Positions 24,754 through 37,623 of a stretch of DNA of 64,000 nucleotides are shown piece after piece (within the stretch, counting starts at the first letter, position 1; each line of letters opens with the position of its first letter). The notes beneath the pieces were generated by a model. That model was given only the letters and a program-made list of their open reading frames with translations, made no database searches and was not told where the DNA came from. The translations under genes and the position numbers were made by a program. The DNA comes from Litsea cubeba (Eukaryota > Streptophyta > Magnoliopsida > Laurales > Lauraceae): NCBI GenBank assembly GCA_012931725.1, contig CM022948.1, positions 68,860,444 through 68,924,443 of the forward strand, read 5' to 3'.

Positions 24754-26284
24754 GCATACCAACAAAACGGAAGGAGACCATGACAAAGAGGGTGAAATGA
24801 ATTACAGTTCTTCAGCTTCAAGTTGTGATGAAATTCATAAAGGAAAACGAGAAATTCACGACAAGAGTGGGACGAAGTCACCCCTAAATCTTGTCCCCCT
24901 CTATACGACTGCTTGACTGGTTGGATGCAAAATTCTTTAGCATCTGTAACATAGCAACATTGTTTCTATTCTGAAGGGTAACCTTTCCAGCATCAGAAGT
25001 ATTTGGCCATTTTTGCTACAAAGAGAGTTGGATATTGGACGGATTGTTATGGTACCCCATGATTGGGATTGCCATGTACCAGTGGGGAACAGCCCACTTG
25101 CATAGTTACATGGATGCCAGAACAACTTGATCTATTCTTTGCAAAGCATCCATAAATCTTTCATTATTTTACCTTTTGATTTAATTTTCCTTCCCTGTTC
25201 TTTTGTTTCTGTATTCATTTAATTATTTTAGCTATTGAGGAGATTGCTGTATTACATATCCCATTGGATTTGTGGGGAAATTTCTATAGAGTTTTTGTTA
25301 CCATTCTTGAGATATTAAATTTGTGCAGATAATTCTTTTACCCCTCTCCCTCTCTCATATTGACCTGTTACTATTTTGGTCTGGAACTGTTTGGTAAGTG
25401 ACAATTCATTGATGCATCACAGCTTATTTTAAATGATGGGGTTTGAGTCTGCACTATCATATTCTGAAATGTCGAGGAAGTCGTCCTATGCCTACTTTAA
25501 CAAACAATGCATGAATGAAGTCTGTGATACAAAATTTCAGGCCTTCGGAATAAGTGATTTGACATGGAAAGAAACAAAATTGAAAGGATCATTTAAACCT
25601 GTTAAAGAAAACTGTAAAGACTGAACTTTCCCTCTATAGTCAACTGCATTGTATGGATGTATTGGATTTGATGTTGTTCTGCTGTCCTTGTTCCTTATTT
25701 AGAGGGAATTGGTGCTTTTCCAGGCTTATGATGCTCTGATGGTGGTGCCACCATCAGAATTTTCTCAACCACCACCAGCAACCCTGCTACTCAACTGCAG
25801 TTCCTTTTTCCTTGGTAAAAGACTAGCTGCCCTTATTACTGAATACAAGCAAGCAAAATGAGAAGTAAAAGATGCTGAGATAAGTGGAATAGAGGAAAGG
25901 AATATTCCCCAGTTTGGTATTTATAGAATATAAAACTACTGCAAAATAGATAGGAGAATTGGACTATTTAGTGGGTTCATTTGGATGCAAGGCATCCTTC
26001 TAGTGTTCATGTATTGGAGGATGACTGAATTTTTTTTTGTCACAATTGGATTTTGGCAGACTGACTGTGGTTACCTCAATTGTTTTGTTCTTTGCCATAG
26101 CTATAAACGATCTGCTTGTAGGATCACCGAGTTCTACTTCTAACTATCCAAATGAGACCTTGTTGAAAGAAAGATTTCTTGAAATCTACAGGTACGAGTC
26201 CATTATTAAACCATGGACAAGTACACAAGAATACCAGTTCAAGGGTCCTGAATCTGGGTTTGGGCCCAGAGTCTGCCAACAACA
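24754..26284 (+). other. GAUT 3' UTR and intergenic DNA
   Basis: The stop codon TGA is at 24751-24753. The following ~500 bp are a plausible 3' UTR, but no single polyadenylation site stands out. From about 25340 on, only short open frames without motifs are seen. Confidence 0.4.
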
Positions 26285-27400
26285 TGATAGAATAAGACTC
26301 GAGGATCTATTTACACCAATCATCTGCAAGATGGAGCCTCAAATTTTGAGAAAGCCATGAGTGTTACAGATAAAGGAGCAATATATAAAGGTGAGTCTGC
26401 ATCAACAAGAATAGTATTCAATGCATGGATGTTCCCATCCTCACTAAGATCCCAAGGACTTTCCATTGAGGAACATAGTTTGTCTTTGGAGGTACCCATC
26501 CTTGGGTGTTAAATGGTATTCTTCTCTCTGTGTTGTCAGTACCTCCAATGCTTTCCTTCCAACCCATGAAACTCTCTCTTTTTAGAACATACACAAAAGA
26601 ACCTGTGTCCCTGACAACGGTATCTCTAATAGGTATTTCAATGTTCATGCAATTTTGGACTTAAACAAGGAACCTGGTTGTTTTGCTTAAATTGATCAAC
26701 AGTAGTCACACCTAACTACAAGAAAACTCAAACCAGGGGTTTCAAACATCAGCAACATTTTATATAAAGGAAGCCAAAGAAAGAAATTTTCCAGATTGAG
26801 CATTTAATATAGTATAAAAATGCAATAATCTTTGCAAGATAGCAGCTAAAACTTTATGACCACGCATGGCACTGTCAAAATCAGGCAATGTTTCTTATAA
26901 CATTAAGGATACAAGTTCAACCATCTCATTCCTAATTTTTAGAAGCAAAAATGGAAGAAAAGGTTCTGTGCATTTTTCACCAGTAGTAAAATGATGAGTA
27001 ATAATGTCTCAACAGGTCTAGAGGATATCAGGTGAAATTCTCATGATTCAACAAGATCTGAATGGAGGTCTACTACAGCTCTGATTTGAGTTGGCTTGAT
27101 TCAAAAAAGAAAAAAAAATTGAAAATTTATGCAGCTTTTGGAATAGCAAGAGATGGAAGAAAAGTGGGGTTAAAACAGCACTAAAACAGGTATCTGCGTG
27201 TCAGAGGCCCTTTGAAATCATCTGACATTAGCAAAGGGATAAGTATATCAAATGACTTCTATTTTCTTCCTAATTCGGTCTCCCATCCCCAGCAGTTAAT
27301 GAAAATCAATGACAAATAAAAAGGTGTGTGGGGTCCACGAAAACGACGTAGTACTGCTATGTTTCTTCATATGCATTTCTATTCTCTGCTCATGTTGCTC

Positions 27401-28131
27401 AAGATGTAGCCTTGATTTTTTTACTTTGATCAGTAACTGAAACTTTCATTAAGAGGGGAGAATACAAAAAGAAAAACAACAATGAGGCAAGAATACAAGG
27501 AAAGAAAGAGAAAAGAAAAAGAAACTAAATGGTACAAGAGCATTGTACCCCACCATTACCCCAATTACATAATAAAACCCTCCCAAGGATAACTTCTCTC
27601 CACCCCTTGCTTGGCTAGCGAATCAGCCATACATTTAGCCGTTCTAAGCTTGTGACGGAAGACGGCATTAATGGTAGTAGTGAAAGATCGAATTTCGTTA
27701 AAGAGGAATTGGAATTTCGAAAGAAAAGGCTTCCTATTAGACACGCATGCAATTGCATTAGAGGAATCATTCTCCATCATAAAAGATCACCTTGGAAGCA
27801 TCTCGAAAAGCATTGGAGGGCTTCCAAAATAGCCAAAGCCTCCACTTCATTAGAATCACAAACACCCACATGCATTGAAACCCGCTATTCTGAAGAACAC
27901 CTCCAATTCCCACCCGCCCCCGCTATTCCAAAGATCATCTCCAATTCCCGCCAACCTCGGTTTACCTCTCGCAGCACCATCCACATTAAACTTTAACACC
28001 GCACACCCCAGGAGAGGGTGGAGACCTAAGAACAACTCTCCTCACTTTACTTGGTCTGCATCCCATGCACCCTTTCAATTAAGAAGGATATTATTAAGAC
28101 TAAAATTGGAGACCAAAGATGCAGCCTTGAT
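27401..28131 (-). mobile_element. L1 fragment with 16-bp target duplication inside the GH79 duplicate
   Basis: AAGATG(T/C)AGCCTTGAT flanks it at 27401-27416 and 28116-28131. The inserted 699 bp start with a T run (poly(A) on the minus strand). The minus strand at 27565-27780 carries the RNase H tail with MMENDSSNAIACV and KCMADSLAKQGVE. The parent copy of the intron has a single uninterrupted copy of the target (near 46694-46710), so this insertion came after the duplication. Confidence 0.8.
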
Positions 28132-28597
28132 ATTAAAAAAGGAAAAAGAAAACAGCAACTACAAATTCCATCCATAAAGCTTGGCTGAGACAAGTCTGAA
28201 CTAGATCTGACCAATCCAAAACTAAGATGTAAGAAAGCCTATCTTGTGGCAGAAATAATATCCCAGGGAACAACTTTGCAGCAAAAACCAAATTATCAAT
28301 TAGATTTGCATATACTTCCTTCCTAACAATGGGCATAGGTGCTTTGAAATGAACAGCAGGAACACTCATCGCATCAGACGCCATAGAAGTGCACTGATTA
28401 CAAACAACAATAAAGTCAGTATTCATATTTAGGCATCTTCAAAGAACAAAATGAACAGAGCTTTGAATAACTCTAATGCTTCTTGCCTGTAGCAGTCAGG
28501 AATTCAGTATTTGGTACAAATATTGTCGTGTTGAGGAGGCCATGGTTTTCACCAATTAGATTTTATCTACAATAAGGCTTGGTACCATACTTGGATG

Positions 28598-31238
28598 TGT
28601 AATACCTTGGGACAGGTTGGGCCCAGTTTATTTCGAGCTTTATGGTAATGGGTTGGGTTAGGACTTATATGACCTGGTCTCAACCCATTAGGAGACTTGT
28701 TTAAAACAAGTGGATAACTTATTTAACTGTATCCCCTAAGAAGGGAGGATTTTCCTTCGTAGAACCTGGGGAGGAGATTTCAACGAATGAAATTTGGGGT
28801 TATCCCCATATTTCTCTCCCTCACTCCTTTTCTTATCTAGTTTCTTGTTGTCTTTGATACTCTCATTTGGTAAAAGAGGAGAAGAGAACACATAGTGGAG
28901 AAGAGGTTTCGTTGAAGATCAGCAGAGACCGGCAAGACTCGTGGGGAGGAAGAAAAGGCTGGAAGATCTAGTGGATGCAATATACAAGGCCCCATATCGA
29001 CCGAGCTACAATTTTCTACACAAGAAGGTGAGTGGATCTTCCTAATTAACTGATTGATTAATCAAGATGATTGATAAAGGGATGTGATTCGAATATTCTG
29101 TATTGTAGGTATACAATTTTTTTTGTATTCATTGAGTAGTCATGAAAGATCTATTTTTGAGTCATGAAATCAAGTCCGAATGGTGATTAGAATGATACAG
29201 TTAATATGGGGTAGAAATCTTTGAGCATCTGTCAAACAGGCATAAACCCAGTAGTATCAGAGACTTGTCGTCAATAAGTTGTAGTGGTGTTGGAGGCTTG
29301 TGGGACCCCATGGCCCACTAGCTGGGGAATCTGGACCATGGATCCAGAGGAGGACCCATGGTCGACCCAAGTAGACCTGAACCCATGTGGATTGGGCCCC
29401 ATCTGGGCCCTTATCCAATTACTTGAATGAGCCCAGGCATGAATATGAACGAAAAAAAGGCTGAAGGTCGTTAGGGGTTGTGGGACCCATCAGTGGACCT
29501 GATCGGAGATCAGGACCACACATCATGTAAAGGACACATGGTCGACCATAGAGATGTGAGACATTTGGGATTTGGATCAGTGGGACCCACTGTCCAATAA
29601 ACTTAAAGAATCCCAGGCGTGAATGTGATGAAAACAGTGCAGAGTGACGACATCAGTTGTGGGACCCACCTATAGACTTGATCCAAGATCAAGACCCCTC
29701 ATCTTGAAGGGGGCCCAGGGGCGACCAGGTTGAAGGTGGTCCCACGTGAAGTGGACCCCATCTGTCCAGTCATCCAAGAATGTCAATTATAGGAACCGTG
29801 AGGCTTGATTCATGAATTTTACTGTACTTGTTGTGGCTGCGGGACCCAGTAAGGCTATATGATGATGAATCAGAACCATAGAGCTTTTGTGGGGCACTGG
29901 ACGACCCTAGGGACCAGCTCTGATATTATAATAGGTCAGTGGGGTCCACTGTTTGGTGTACTTCAATTATAAACGATTAATAATCTTCTTTCAAGGAGTT
30001 CTGTGTAAGGAATGGACTGATTTATGAGATTATTTATATTAAGACCCTACTGGTTTAGGAATCATGTCAGAATTGGGATTTTTGAGAAATATGTATTAGT
30101 GTAGTGATTCAGATTGTGAAATCATTGGCTTATCTGATTAAATGATCAAGACCTGACATGAAATTCTAACTTTCCTTAAAAATTAAGAATTAGTGATCTT
30201 GAGGAATTAGCACCCTTCAAACATATAAAGAATTATTAGAACAACAGAACTTTAGATTATTTTCTTATCGCTAATGTCACGTACACGGGAACTAATTGTT
30301 GATTGAAATGGGGCGATGATGTACTTCCGGTTTATGTGAGAATAGCCATATATATATATATCAATTTCCATTAACTATTATCAAACTACTTAATGAAGAT
30401 GATTATATTCATGGTCTACTTCCTTACCTTACAATTAAATGGTGAATTTTCATTGCTAGTACTGTATGGATTAATGATATTCTTTTTGATCTTCAATGAT
30501 GATCAAAACTTTGAATAGTGAAATTTGAGGAATTGGAGGATAAGGTTGGACAGGGATTGAATATAGGAATGATTACTGAACAAATCTCCTATGGGAGATT
30601 TCATCTGACTTATGAAAATGACTTCTTTTCTAGAAGATCTGAACCATTGAACCTCTCTTTGAGAGAGTCTTATTGAACCATTGGAACCATCGATTGGAAA
30701 TCTTGAACTTAATCAGTACTATGATGCGGTTATGAATTTTAATGTTAGAAAAACTTTTTTGGATATAATAGACTCCATAAGACACTTTCCTTATTCGATG
30801 ATCTTACCTTCTATATTGAAATTTATTATTCTACCTTTATATATTTCTAATTATAAATTTAGGAATATTACTCACTAGTTTTCTGACAAGTGGTTCGCTC
30901 CCACTTCAGGTACGAGTCATTTGGGGATGCCTGGCAATGAAGGAGATCAGCTATTGGATTTCAATTTACGTGGCTGATGAGAGAGCGTCATAATCGTATT
31001 GAAATTTAGAATTATAGAGATGGATTAGTCTTCTTAATAATGTGAAACTTGGTTCTCTATAAATTAGGAATTTTTATTGTTTGGATCTTGTTATTAATTT
31101 TCATTTAGTTAAATTGGTCTCTTAAATAAATTAGAAGCATTGCTCAATTCTTTGTCATACTTGATTTATGTGGTAATCTTGATTTACTTAAATGTGATGT
31201 CCCGGAATCTAATGAGCTCCAGATTTTGGGGCGTTACA
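28598..31238 (+). mobile_element. 2641-bp solo LTR splitting exon 7 of the GH79 duplicate
   Basis: It begins TGTAATACCTTGGG and ends TTTTGGGGCGTTACA, the TG...CA ends of an LTR. A 5-bp duplication GGATG is at 28593-28597 and 31239-31243. The undisturbed parent exon (near 47355-47360) shows the empty site. The GGGGCGTTACA terminus is common in long LTRs of plant Ty3-type (Tekay/Del-like) elements, so orientation is probably plus; the lineage is inference. No coding region inside. Confidence 0.85.
29298..30010. repeat. four diverged ~180-bp tandem repeats within the solo LTR
   Basis: Units begin with TTGTGGGACCC at about 29298, 29478, 29657 and 29836 (spacing 180, 179 and 179). Each contains a GGACC...TGGTCGACC or related block and a GTGGGACCCACTG-like block. 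Divergence between units is high but the spacing is regular. Confidence 0.65.
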
Positions 31239-31835
31239 GGATGCCACTCCAAATTGATCAGAGTACCTACCTTATGTTATGCATGTATTACAAATTAGAA
31301 TTCAAATAAACTTTTGTTGAGAAAGAAGATATAGAAACATAGAACGTGAAAAAAACCTCATTGGAAGCGATTCACAAGGTGTCGGACACTTAATGGCCAC
31401 CACCATTGTATGCACTGCCAGATTTGCAACCTAAGCAGCAGCCTATGGGCCCTATCTTTTGTGTCATGGAGATCTCTGAGAGTTCCAGCTTTGTAATCTA
31501 AGTGATGGGGGCCCAAGATCTTGTTGATAAGATGAGGATTATTGCCTGTGAAGAAAGATTTGGTGGCATCCACTGGTAAATTCTTGTGTTTAAGAAACCA
31601 TTTTTTAGTTTCTTTCTTCTTCTTCTTCTTCTTCTTTCTTTTTTATTTTTATTTTAACCACTGTCCTACTTCCATTTATTGGCAGTGTTTGGGAAAGATG
31701 GAAGTTCCATCAGGTTGTATGCTGAAATGTGGTAGCACTCAGGAACCGATGCTGCTGTCACGTACTACATTACCTACATATCGACTAGGCAGTCCCAACC
31801 CATGTATTTACAATTTTATATGGACATGATATAAC

Positions 31836-33133
31836 ACTTAAGAGCATTCTGAGTCATAACAACTAGGGTCATGACATCTGAATCTCGACAGTAACTGTCA
31901 AACAGAACAGAGGCATATCAGTTACAACTAACATATGCATGTTCTTTCTCTTTACCTTATTGTTACAAACAGATTTCAGTTTAACAGAGATTATGCGAAC
32001 AAATGGATGTGCCCAAGTCATGTATCGCCTACATGAATAATGGACGACCTAGATTAAATACATAAATATTTGACCCAGTTACTAGCAAAATATTGAACCA
32101 CAATAATTTCTCTCTGAAAAAGGTAAGGTTCTGAACATGCATGACTTGGTGAAGAACCTTCATCCATGCTAAAACAAGGAATCTCAAAGCTGCCTACTGA
32201 AAGTGGCATCAATATCATCATTTATCCCAAAACAAGGCATGATTCTGACTTCTGAACATGCATGACTTGGGAAATATCTTCATCTCATTTTACAAAAGGA
32301 ATCTCTAAGCTGCCTACTAAAAGTGGCATCAACATGTGACATTGAGCTCCTACGGAAGTGAAATGAATTAAATAGATAATTGTGGCAAAGTTCCCAATTC
32401 AGTAAAAAAAACAACTGACCATGGTCATGCACTTAAACTTACAAACCTTTGGCTTAAATACTGACCAAATTTTGACAATTGAATTCGTATGGCTTATGGT
32501 AAGATTAGCTATTTGTTCGAGACCTAATCTGACTAGCTCTTATTAGATTAGACTAGAGTTTCAAAACAGGCCCTTGGCGAGGCCCCAAAAGAAAAAAAAC
32601 AAAAGGAATTATGTTGCTAAAACTATTGACCTCGACACAATGGAACTGTAATAACATCTCAACCTTTGCAAGTTGGTCTCGTGCAATGAAGAATTTCAAG
32701 AGGCACTCATTTTCATAAATCATGGTAACTTTTATTAACACAAGCTTCTCAAGAGAAGAACAAACCTATCTCAACCTCGCCCGTTACTCTAATAAACTAT
32801 TCTCATCTCATAATCACTTTCCTACAATCACATGTCCATTTCAAGCAAAGGATCATGTGATTGGTAAACCCTTGGAGAAAACGTAAGCCAGACAATCACC
32901 GTGACCACCTCAGCAATCCCTGATCTGATACCAAAAGAATTATATAACAGCCTAGATATTATATATGAATGGAAGAAGAAGAAATGTTCATGAAGACAGG
33001 AATGTTAATAAGACGTAGGAGAAAAGAGAGCCACAAGTGGGGATAAAACCAACACTGAGATTTGCATGAAATTATGTGCTCGAGTTGCCTTTTCTTTTCT
33101 TTTTTAACCATATCAAATGAACAATTAAGTGTG
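31836..33133. other. intergenic DNA with a short tandem duplication
   Basis: No gene recognised. A segment starting CTGAACATGCATGACTTGG at 32131 recurs at 32252 (spacing 121 bp). Both units contain AAGGAATCTC and AAGCTGCCTACT.AAAGTGGC, so this is a two-copy tandem duplication. Confidence 0.5.
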
Positions 33134-33138
33134 AAAAT

Positions 33139-33445
33139 TGTAAGATTATCCAGAACTAACCAGAAGCATACAAGAAGCTAACCAAAAGCATACAAGAGAG
33201 AGAAGTATTGCAAGAGAATTTCGTATATCATTGTATTGACGATGGGTACATATATAACACTGTAGCCTAAATTAGTCGATCTGATTAAGATCTGATTACA
33301 AGATTACATGCATAGTTAAGGAAACTAATATCTATCTAATATATATTGACAACTCATACAATGTTGACTTGTGGGCTGACCCAATACATGGGTTGTGGGC
33401 TGACCCATTGATCGAGCTGACCTGCTGCTGACCTGCTTCTTTACA
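33139..33445 (-). repeat. copia 3' LTR (307 bp)
   Basis: It runs TGTAAGATTATCC to CTTCTTTACA on the plus strand, with matching TGTAA/TTACA ends. It contains CATACAAG repeats and a TATATAACACTG stretch. The adjacent polypurine tract (reverse complement of CCCCCTCTC) fixes it as the 3' LTR of a minus-strand element. Confidence 0.9.
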
Positions 33446-33449
33446 CCCC

Positions 33450-35340
33450 CTCTCAAGCTTTGGATGGGAGAAAGTGACCATCGAGAGCTTGGGAACTAGC
33501 TCTGAAAAACGAGATGTGGAGTGGCTTTTGGTAAAAAGATCTGCTATTTGGGCAGACAAGGAAATCTGGAAGAGCTTTATAGTACCACCCCGAACATGAT
33601 GACGAATGAAATGACAGTCAACTTCAAGATGTTTGGACCGTTCATGAAAGACATCATTTGTTGCTAGTTTTCGTGCACTTTCACTGTCCGTAAAGAGAGG
33701 GGTAGATTTAGAAACTAGAACTCCTAAATCTCGAAGTAACCAGCAAAGTTAAATAATTTCAGTAGTAGTGTGAGATACAGCACGATATTCAGCTTCAGTG
33801 GATGATCGTGAAACAACTTCCTGTTTCTTGCTCTTCCAAGAGATGGGAGAGGAGCCAAGAAAGATGGAGAAGCCTGTGGTAGTGCGCCGATCATTGACAT
33901 CTCATGCCCAGTCGGAATCAGAATAGCCATGCAGAGTAAGATTCTGACTGGAGGAAAGAAGGAGGGCGCAGTTGGAACTTCATTGTAAGTATCTTAGTAT
34001 GCGCAGTACAACAGCCCAGTGAATATGAGTGGGTCACACAACAAATTGGCTTACCACATGTACCGCATAGGCAATATCTGGTCTGGTAATGGTAAGATAA
34101 ACCAAGCTGTCGACCACTTCACGATAACGAGTTGGATAAGAAAGTAGATCTCCATCAGTAGTTCAAAACTTCAGATTATGTTCAATCGGAGTAGAGATAG
34201 GCTTAAGATCTGTGAGTCCAGCGCGTTGGATAACTTCATTGTAGTATTTCATTTGCGACAAATGGTATCCTGTGGGAGAGTAGGCAACCTCAATGCCCAG
34301 AAAGTACCGCAAATGACCCAAATCTTTCATCTCAAACTGTCGATGAAGAAAACGCTTCAAGGATAGAATACCAGAAGCATCATTGCCAATGATAATCATA
34401 TCATCGACATAGAGTAACAGGAAAATACAGCTAGATCGCGAATAGCGAGTGAAGAGAGCGGAGTCATGAGCACTCTGAGAAAAACCAATGTTGATGATGC
34501 TGGTGCTAAACCGTTCAAACCAAGCATGAGGGGCCTGTTTGAGTCCATATAAAGTACACTTGAGACGACACACATAATGAAGAGGTCTCACGACGCCTGG
34601 AGGAGGATGCATATAGATTTTTTCCTGAAGGAATCCATTCAAGAAAGCATTCTTGACATCGAGCTGATAGAGTGGCCAGTGTCTAACAGCGGCAACAAAG
34701 ATAAAAGTACGAACAGTTGTCATCTTAGCAACCGGAGCAAAGGTCTCCTCATAATCTACCCCATATTCTTGTGTGTAGCTTTTGGCCACCAAGCGAACCT
34801 TGTAACGATCAACAGATCCTTCAGATTTGGTCTTGATCTTAAATATCCATTTGCAGCCGATAGCCCGTTTCCCGGAGAGAAGAGGAACAAGATCCCATGT
34901 TTGAGTTTTCTGCAGAGCTACAAGTTCTTCTGCGATGGCAAACCTCCAGTTCGGATGAGCAATGACCTCTTTATAGGATTGTGGTTCTGCCAAGGTATGA
35001 ATTGCTGCAAGGAAGGACTTATATGATCGAGAAAAATGATCAGTACAAACAAAGCCAAATCTAGAGGGAGGGATTCTGGTGCGCACTGGATACCTTCGAG
35101 TTTGAGGAGGATCTTGTACATCTGGAGCAGAGGAGATAGGCCCATGATCAGAAGGAGGAGCTGGGGTTGCAGATTCCGAAGGAGCAGACAGAGGTTTGGG
35201 CCGACGATGATATACCTGCAGGGGTGGAGGGGAAGGGGTATCAGAGGGAAACAGGTATGGGAAGGGATCAAGAGGATAGACCTAGGTTGCTCAGGAGAAG
35301 GGGATTGTGTAGGTAATGTATAGAAAGGTATATGTTCCAA
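33450..35340 (-). pseudogene. copia pol 3' part: reverse transcriptase and RNase H
   Basis: The minus-strand ORF 35086-34163 carries the RVT_2 core. WRFAIAEELVALQKTQTWD and RLVAKSYTQEYGVDYEETF are followed by YQLDVKNAFLNG, LYGLKQAPHAWF and the catalytic LLYVDDMIIIG. An in-frame stop after HNLKF (34163) separates it from the RNase H part, which continues in other frames down to about 33450 with segments such as HLEVDCHFIRHHV and QIADLFTKS. The RT active-site aspartates are intact. The region upstream of 35086 (linker) is in another frame. Confidence 0.85.
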
Positions 35341-36650
35341 GAAGGTGACATTACGAGAGACCCATAACCTATTGGTTTTAGGATCATAGCATCGATAGCC
35401 TATCTGTTCGATGCCATACCCTAAAAAAATACAGACAGTGGATTTTTGGGAAAGTTTGGTTCTCTAATTATCATGTAACTGAACAAAACAGGTGCAGCCA
35501 AAAACTTTGAGATAGGACAAGTCAGGTTTACAGGAGAATAATTTTTCATAGGGAGATGTGCCAGATAATACAGAGGATGGTGTTTTGTTGATCAGAGAGA
35601 TTGTAGTCAGGACTGCTTTCCCCCCAAATTGCAGAGGAACATGTGAGGAATAAATTAAGGATCTAGCAGTTTCTAGGATATGTCTGTGTTTCTGTTCTGC
35701 TACACCGTTTTGTTATGGTGTGGCAGGACAGGATAATTGATCTAGTGTTCCTTGACTGGTCGGTAAGAACGAAATTTGTGGGACATGTATTCGCCCCCGG
35801 AGTCATACCTGAATATTTTAATCCTCGTGTTAAATTGAGTGGAAACCATGGTAGAGAAAGTAGTATAGATAGTGTATAACTCAGAACGGTTTTTCATAAA
35901 ATACAACCAAGTATATCTAGTGAAATCATCAATAAACAGCACATAATAAATGGAACCACCTTTCGTTGGCCGAGAGGCAGGTCCCCAGACATCAGAATGC
36001 ACCAAAGCGAAAGGAGCAGTAGTAAAAGAAGTGATTTTATTATAAGGGAAAGCATGTTGTTTACCAAATTGACAACCAAAACATGTAGAAATGTCTGATA
36101 CAGAAATATTTCCAAATACAACACTAGTAAATAAAAACTTCATTTTATTTAAAGATAAATGGCCTAAACGAGAGTGCCAAAGGGCAAAGGGTGATGTAGA
36201 TGTAACGAGTGCGGCAGGGGATATGCTAGAGGATGGAAGATGCAACGAGTGGAGATGGTAAAGTCCTCTTGACCTAAGGCTGGTCTCAATCTGTCTCCCA
36301 ATGCGAGGATCCTGCACAGAACAGCCAGTAGAAGAAAATGAGACAAGAAATCCAGACGAAGTCAATTGACTAACAGAGATTAAGTTGATAGACAGGTGAG
36401 GAACATATAAAACATTAGTGAGAGAGATCAACTTATTTGAAACGGAGCCAATAAGGGAGACTGGGAGAGGAGTGGCATCAGCTGTATGGATGGTGAGAGA
36501 GCTAGCAGGGGTATAACAATTATGAAGTTTGGAAACATCATTTATCATATGATATGATGCACCAGAATAAAAAATCCAGGTAGAATCAAGAGTACCTGAC
36601 GGACCAGAAATGGTCATGGCAGAATCAGAGGCTGAAGGTGTAGTGGCCAT
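35341..36650 (-). pseudogene. copia protease and integrase remnant
   Basis: The minus-strand ORF 36650-35742 contains the protease segment, where the usual DSG triad reads YSG (WIFYSGASYHM), so the catalytic Asp is replaced. Integrase follows, with its zinc-binding H..H..C..C pattern (LWHSRLGHLS and CFGCQFGK) and core residues in HSDVWGP and RYDSGGEY. A frameshift near 35745 separates the last part, where AEQKHRHILETARSL and LGYGIEQIGYRCYDP are readable down to about 35340. Confidence 0.8.
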
Positions 36651-37623
36651 CTAAGAAGCAGAACCAGTGGAGGAAGCCAGAAACAACTGTTGTATGCGCT
36701 CATCAACCATAGCCTGAATCTGAGATGTAAGATCCATTTACGGAGGCACAAAACTATCATCTTCAGTAACATTGGCCGCATAGGGTTCGCTGAGGATAAG
36801 ATTGCATGGGACAACGATTGGACTGTTGACCAGATTGTTTGTTCTTATTGTTTGGCCTTTGAGGTCTGGTTGGGCAGTCCCGTTTCCAGTGTCCTTTCTT
36901 CTTACAATAATTGCAAAAATCATTGGTACCAGATGGAAAAGAGCGATCATTATGTGGGGTACTAACATTTGCTGACAGTACATGTGTGGGTTCCACATAT
37001 TTCTTCCTTGTAAGAGAAAGCTGAGTTTGCTCTTCTGCCAGAAGTTTCGAGATTGCCGTATCAACGAAAGGCAGGGGTGACCGATGTAATAACTGACCAC
37101 GAACATGTTCAAAATCAGGGCGGAGGGCCATAAGAAACTGAACCAAGCGAGTCTACTGCCTATAGACTTCAAAGGTGTGAGCATCATCAGTTGTTTTAAA
37201 AGTAGGTTCCATTAGAGCTAGTTGATCCCATAAGGCGGTCATTTTGATGAAGAAATCATGAATGGAGTCATTTCCTTGGTCAGCAGTTTTGATTTCCCAT
37301 TATAACTAATACCGGCGAGCAGCATTAGACTGAGTATACAATCTGGCTAAATAATCCCAAGCAGCCTTAGGATAATTGAATTTAGCTAATTGGTTTCCAA
37401 TAGATGGGTTGACCGAATTGGCAATCTAAAAATTGATTTTTCCGATGGAAGCTTCTCATTCCTCAAAAGTAGCATCCTTACTATCTGGTGTAGGGATCTG
37501 CTGAGCAACATATTTCCACAGTTTTTGACCTTTGAGAAAATTTTGCATGAGATGGGACCAATAGGGATAATTTGTGCCATCAAGTTTGACAGTAATACCC
37601 GTAACAGTTCTATCAGAAGACAT
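36640..37623 (-). pseudogene. copia gag remnant with zinc knuckle
   Basis: It starts at ATG 37623 on the minus strand (MSSDRTVTGITVKLDG then NYPYWSHLM), the usual start of plant copia gag. The zinc knuckle reads CNYCKKKGHWKRDC near 36905-36865. At least three in-frame stops or shifts occur before the knuckle, so no full Gag can be made from it. Confidence 0.8.

Larger units (their letters stand above)
26285..31835 (-). pseudogene. partial duplicate of the GH79 heparanase-like gene (exons 6-9), broken
   Basis: Read on the minus strand, this segment aligns with 44247-47870. The exon 9 equivalent lies at about 26310-26690, exon 8 near 28320-28420, exon 7 split across 28490-28597 and 31239-31280, and exon 6 at about 31360-31551. 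Exons 1-5 and the promoter are missing, so the copy never had the signal peptide or the acid/base half of the catalytic domain. The exon 6 copy carries a TAG where the parent has the tryptophan codon of AAAW, and exon 9 is frameshifted. Exon 7 is split by a 2641-bp solo LTR and intron 8 carries an L1. Homology stops abruptly at both ends, as expected of a segmental duplication. The parent lies about 18 kb away in the same orientation. Confidence 0.85.

Noticed and set aside
26037..26360. 107-codon plus-strand frame with a hydrophobic start
   Set aside because: It runs into the antisense GH79 duplicate and has no family motif. Chance frame.
28598..31238. Independent gene or intron expansion in the GH79 duplicate
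   Set aside because: TG...CA ends and the GGATG duplication show an LTR insertion; the empty site exists in the parent copy.
34577..35323. Plus-strand frames of 149 and 95 codons
   Set aside because: Antisense shadows of the copia reverse transcriptase region.
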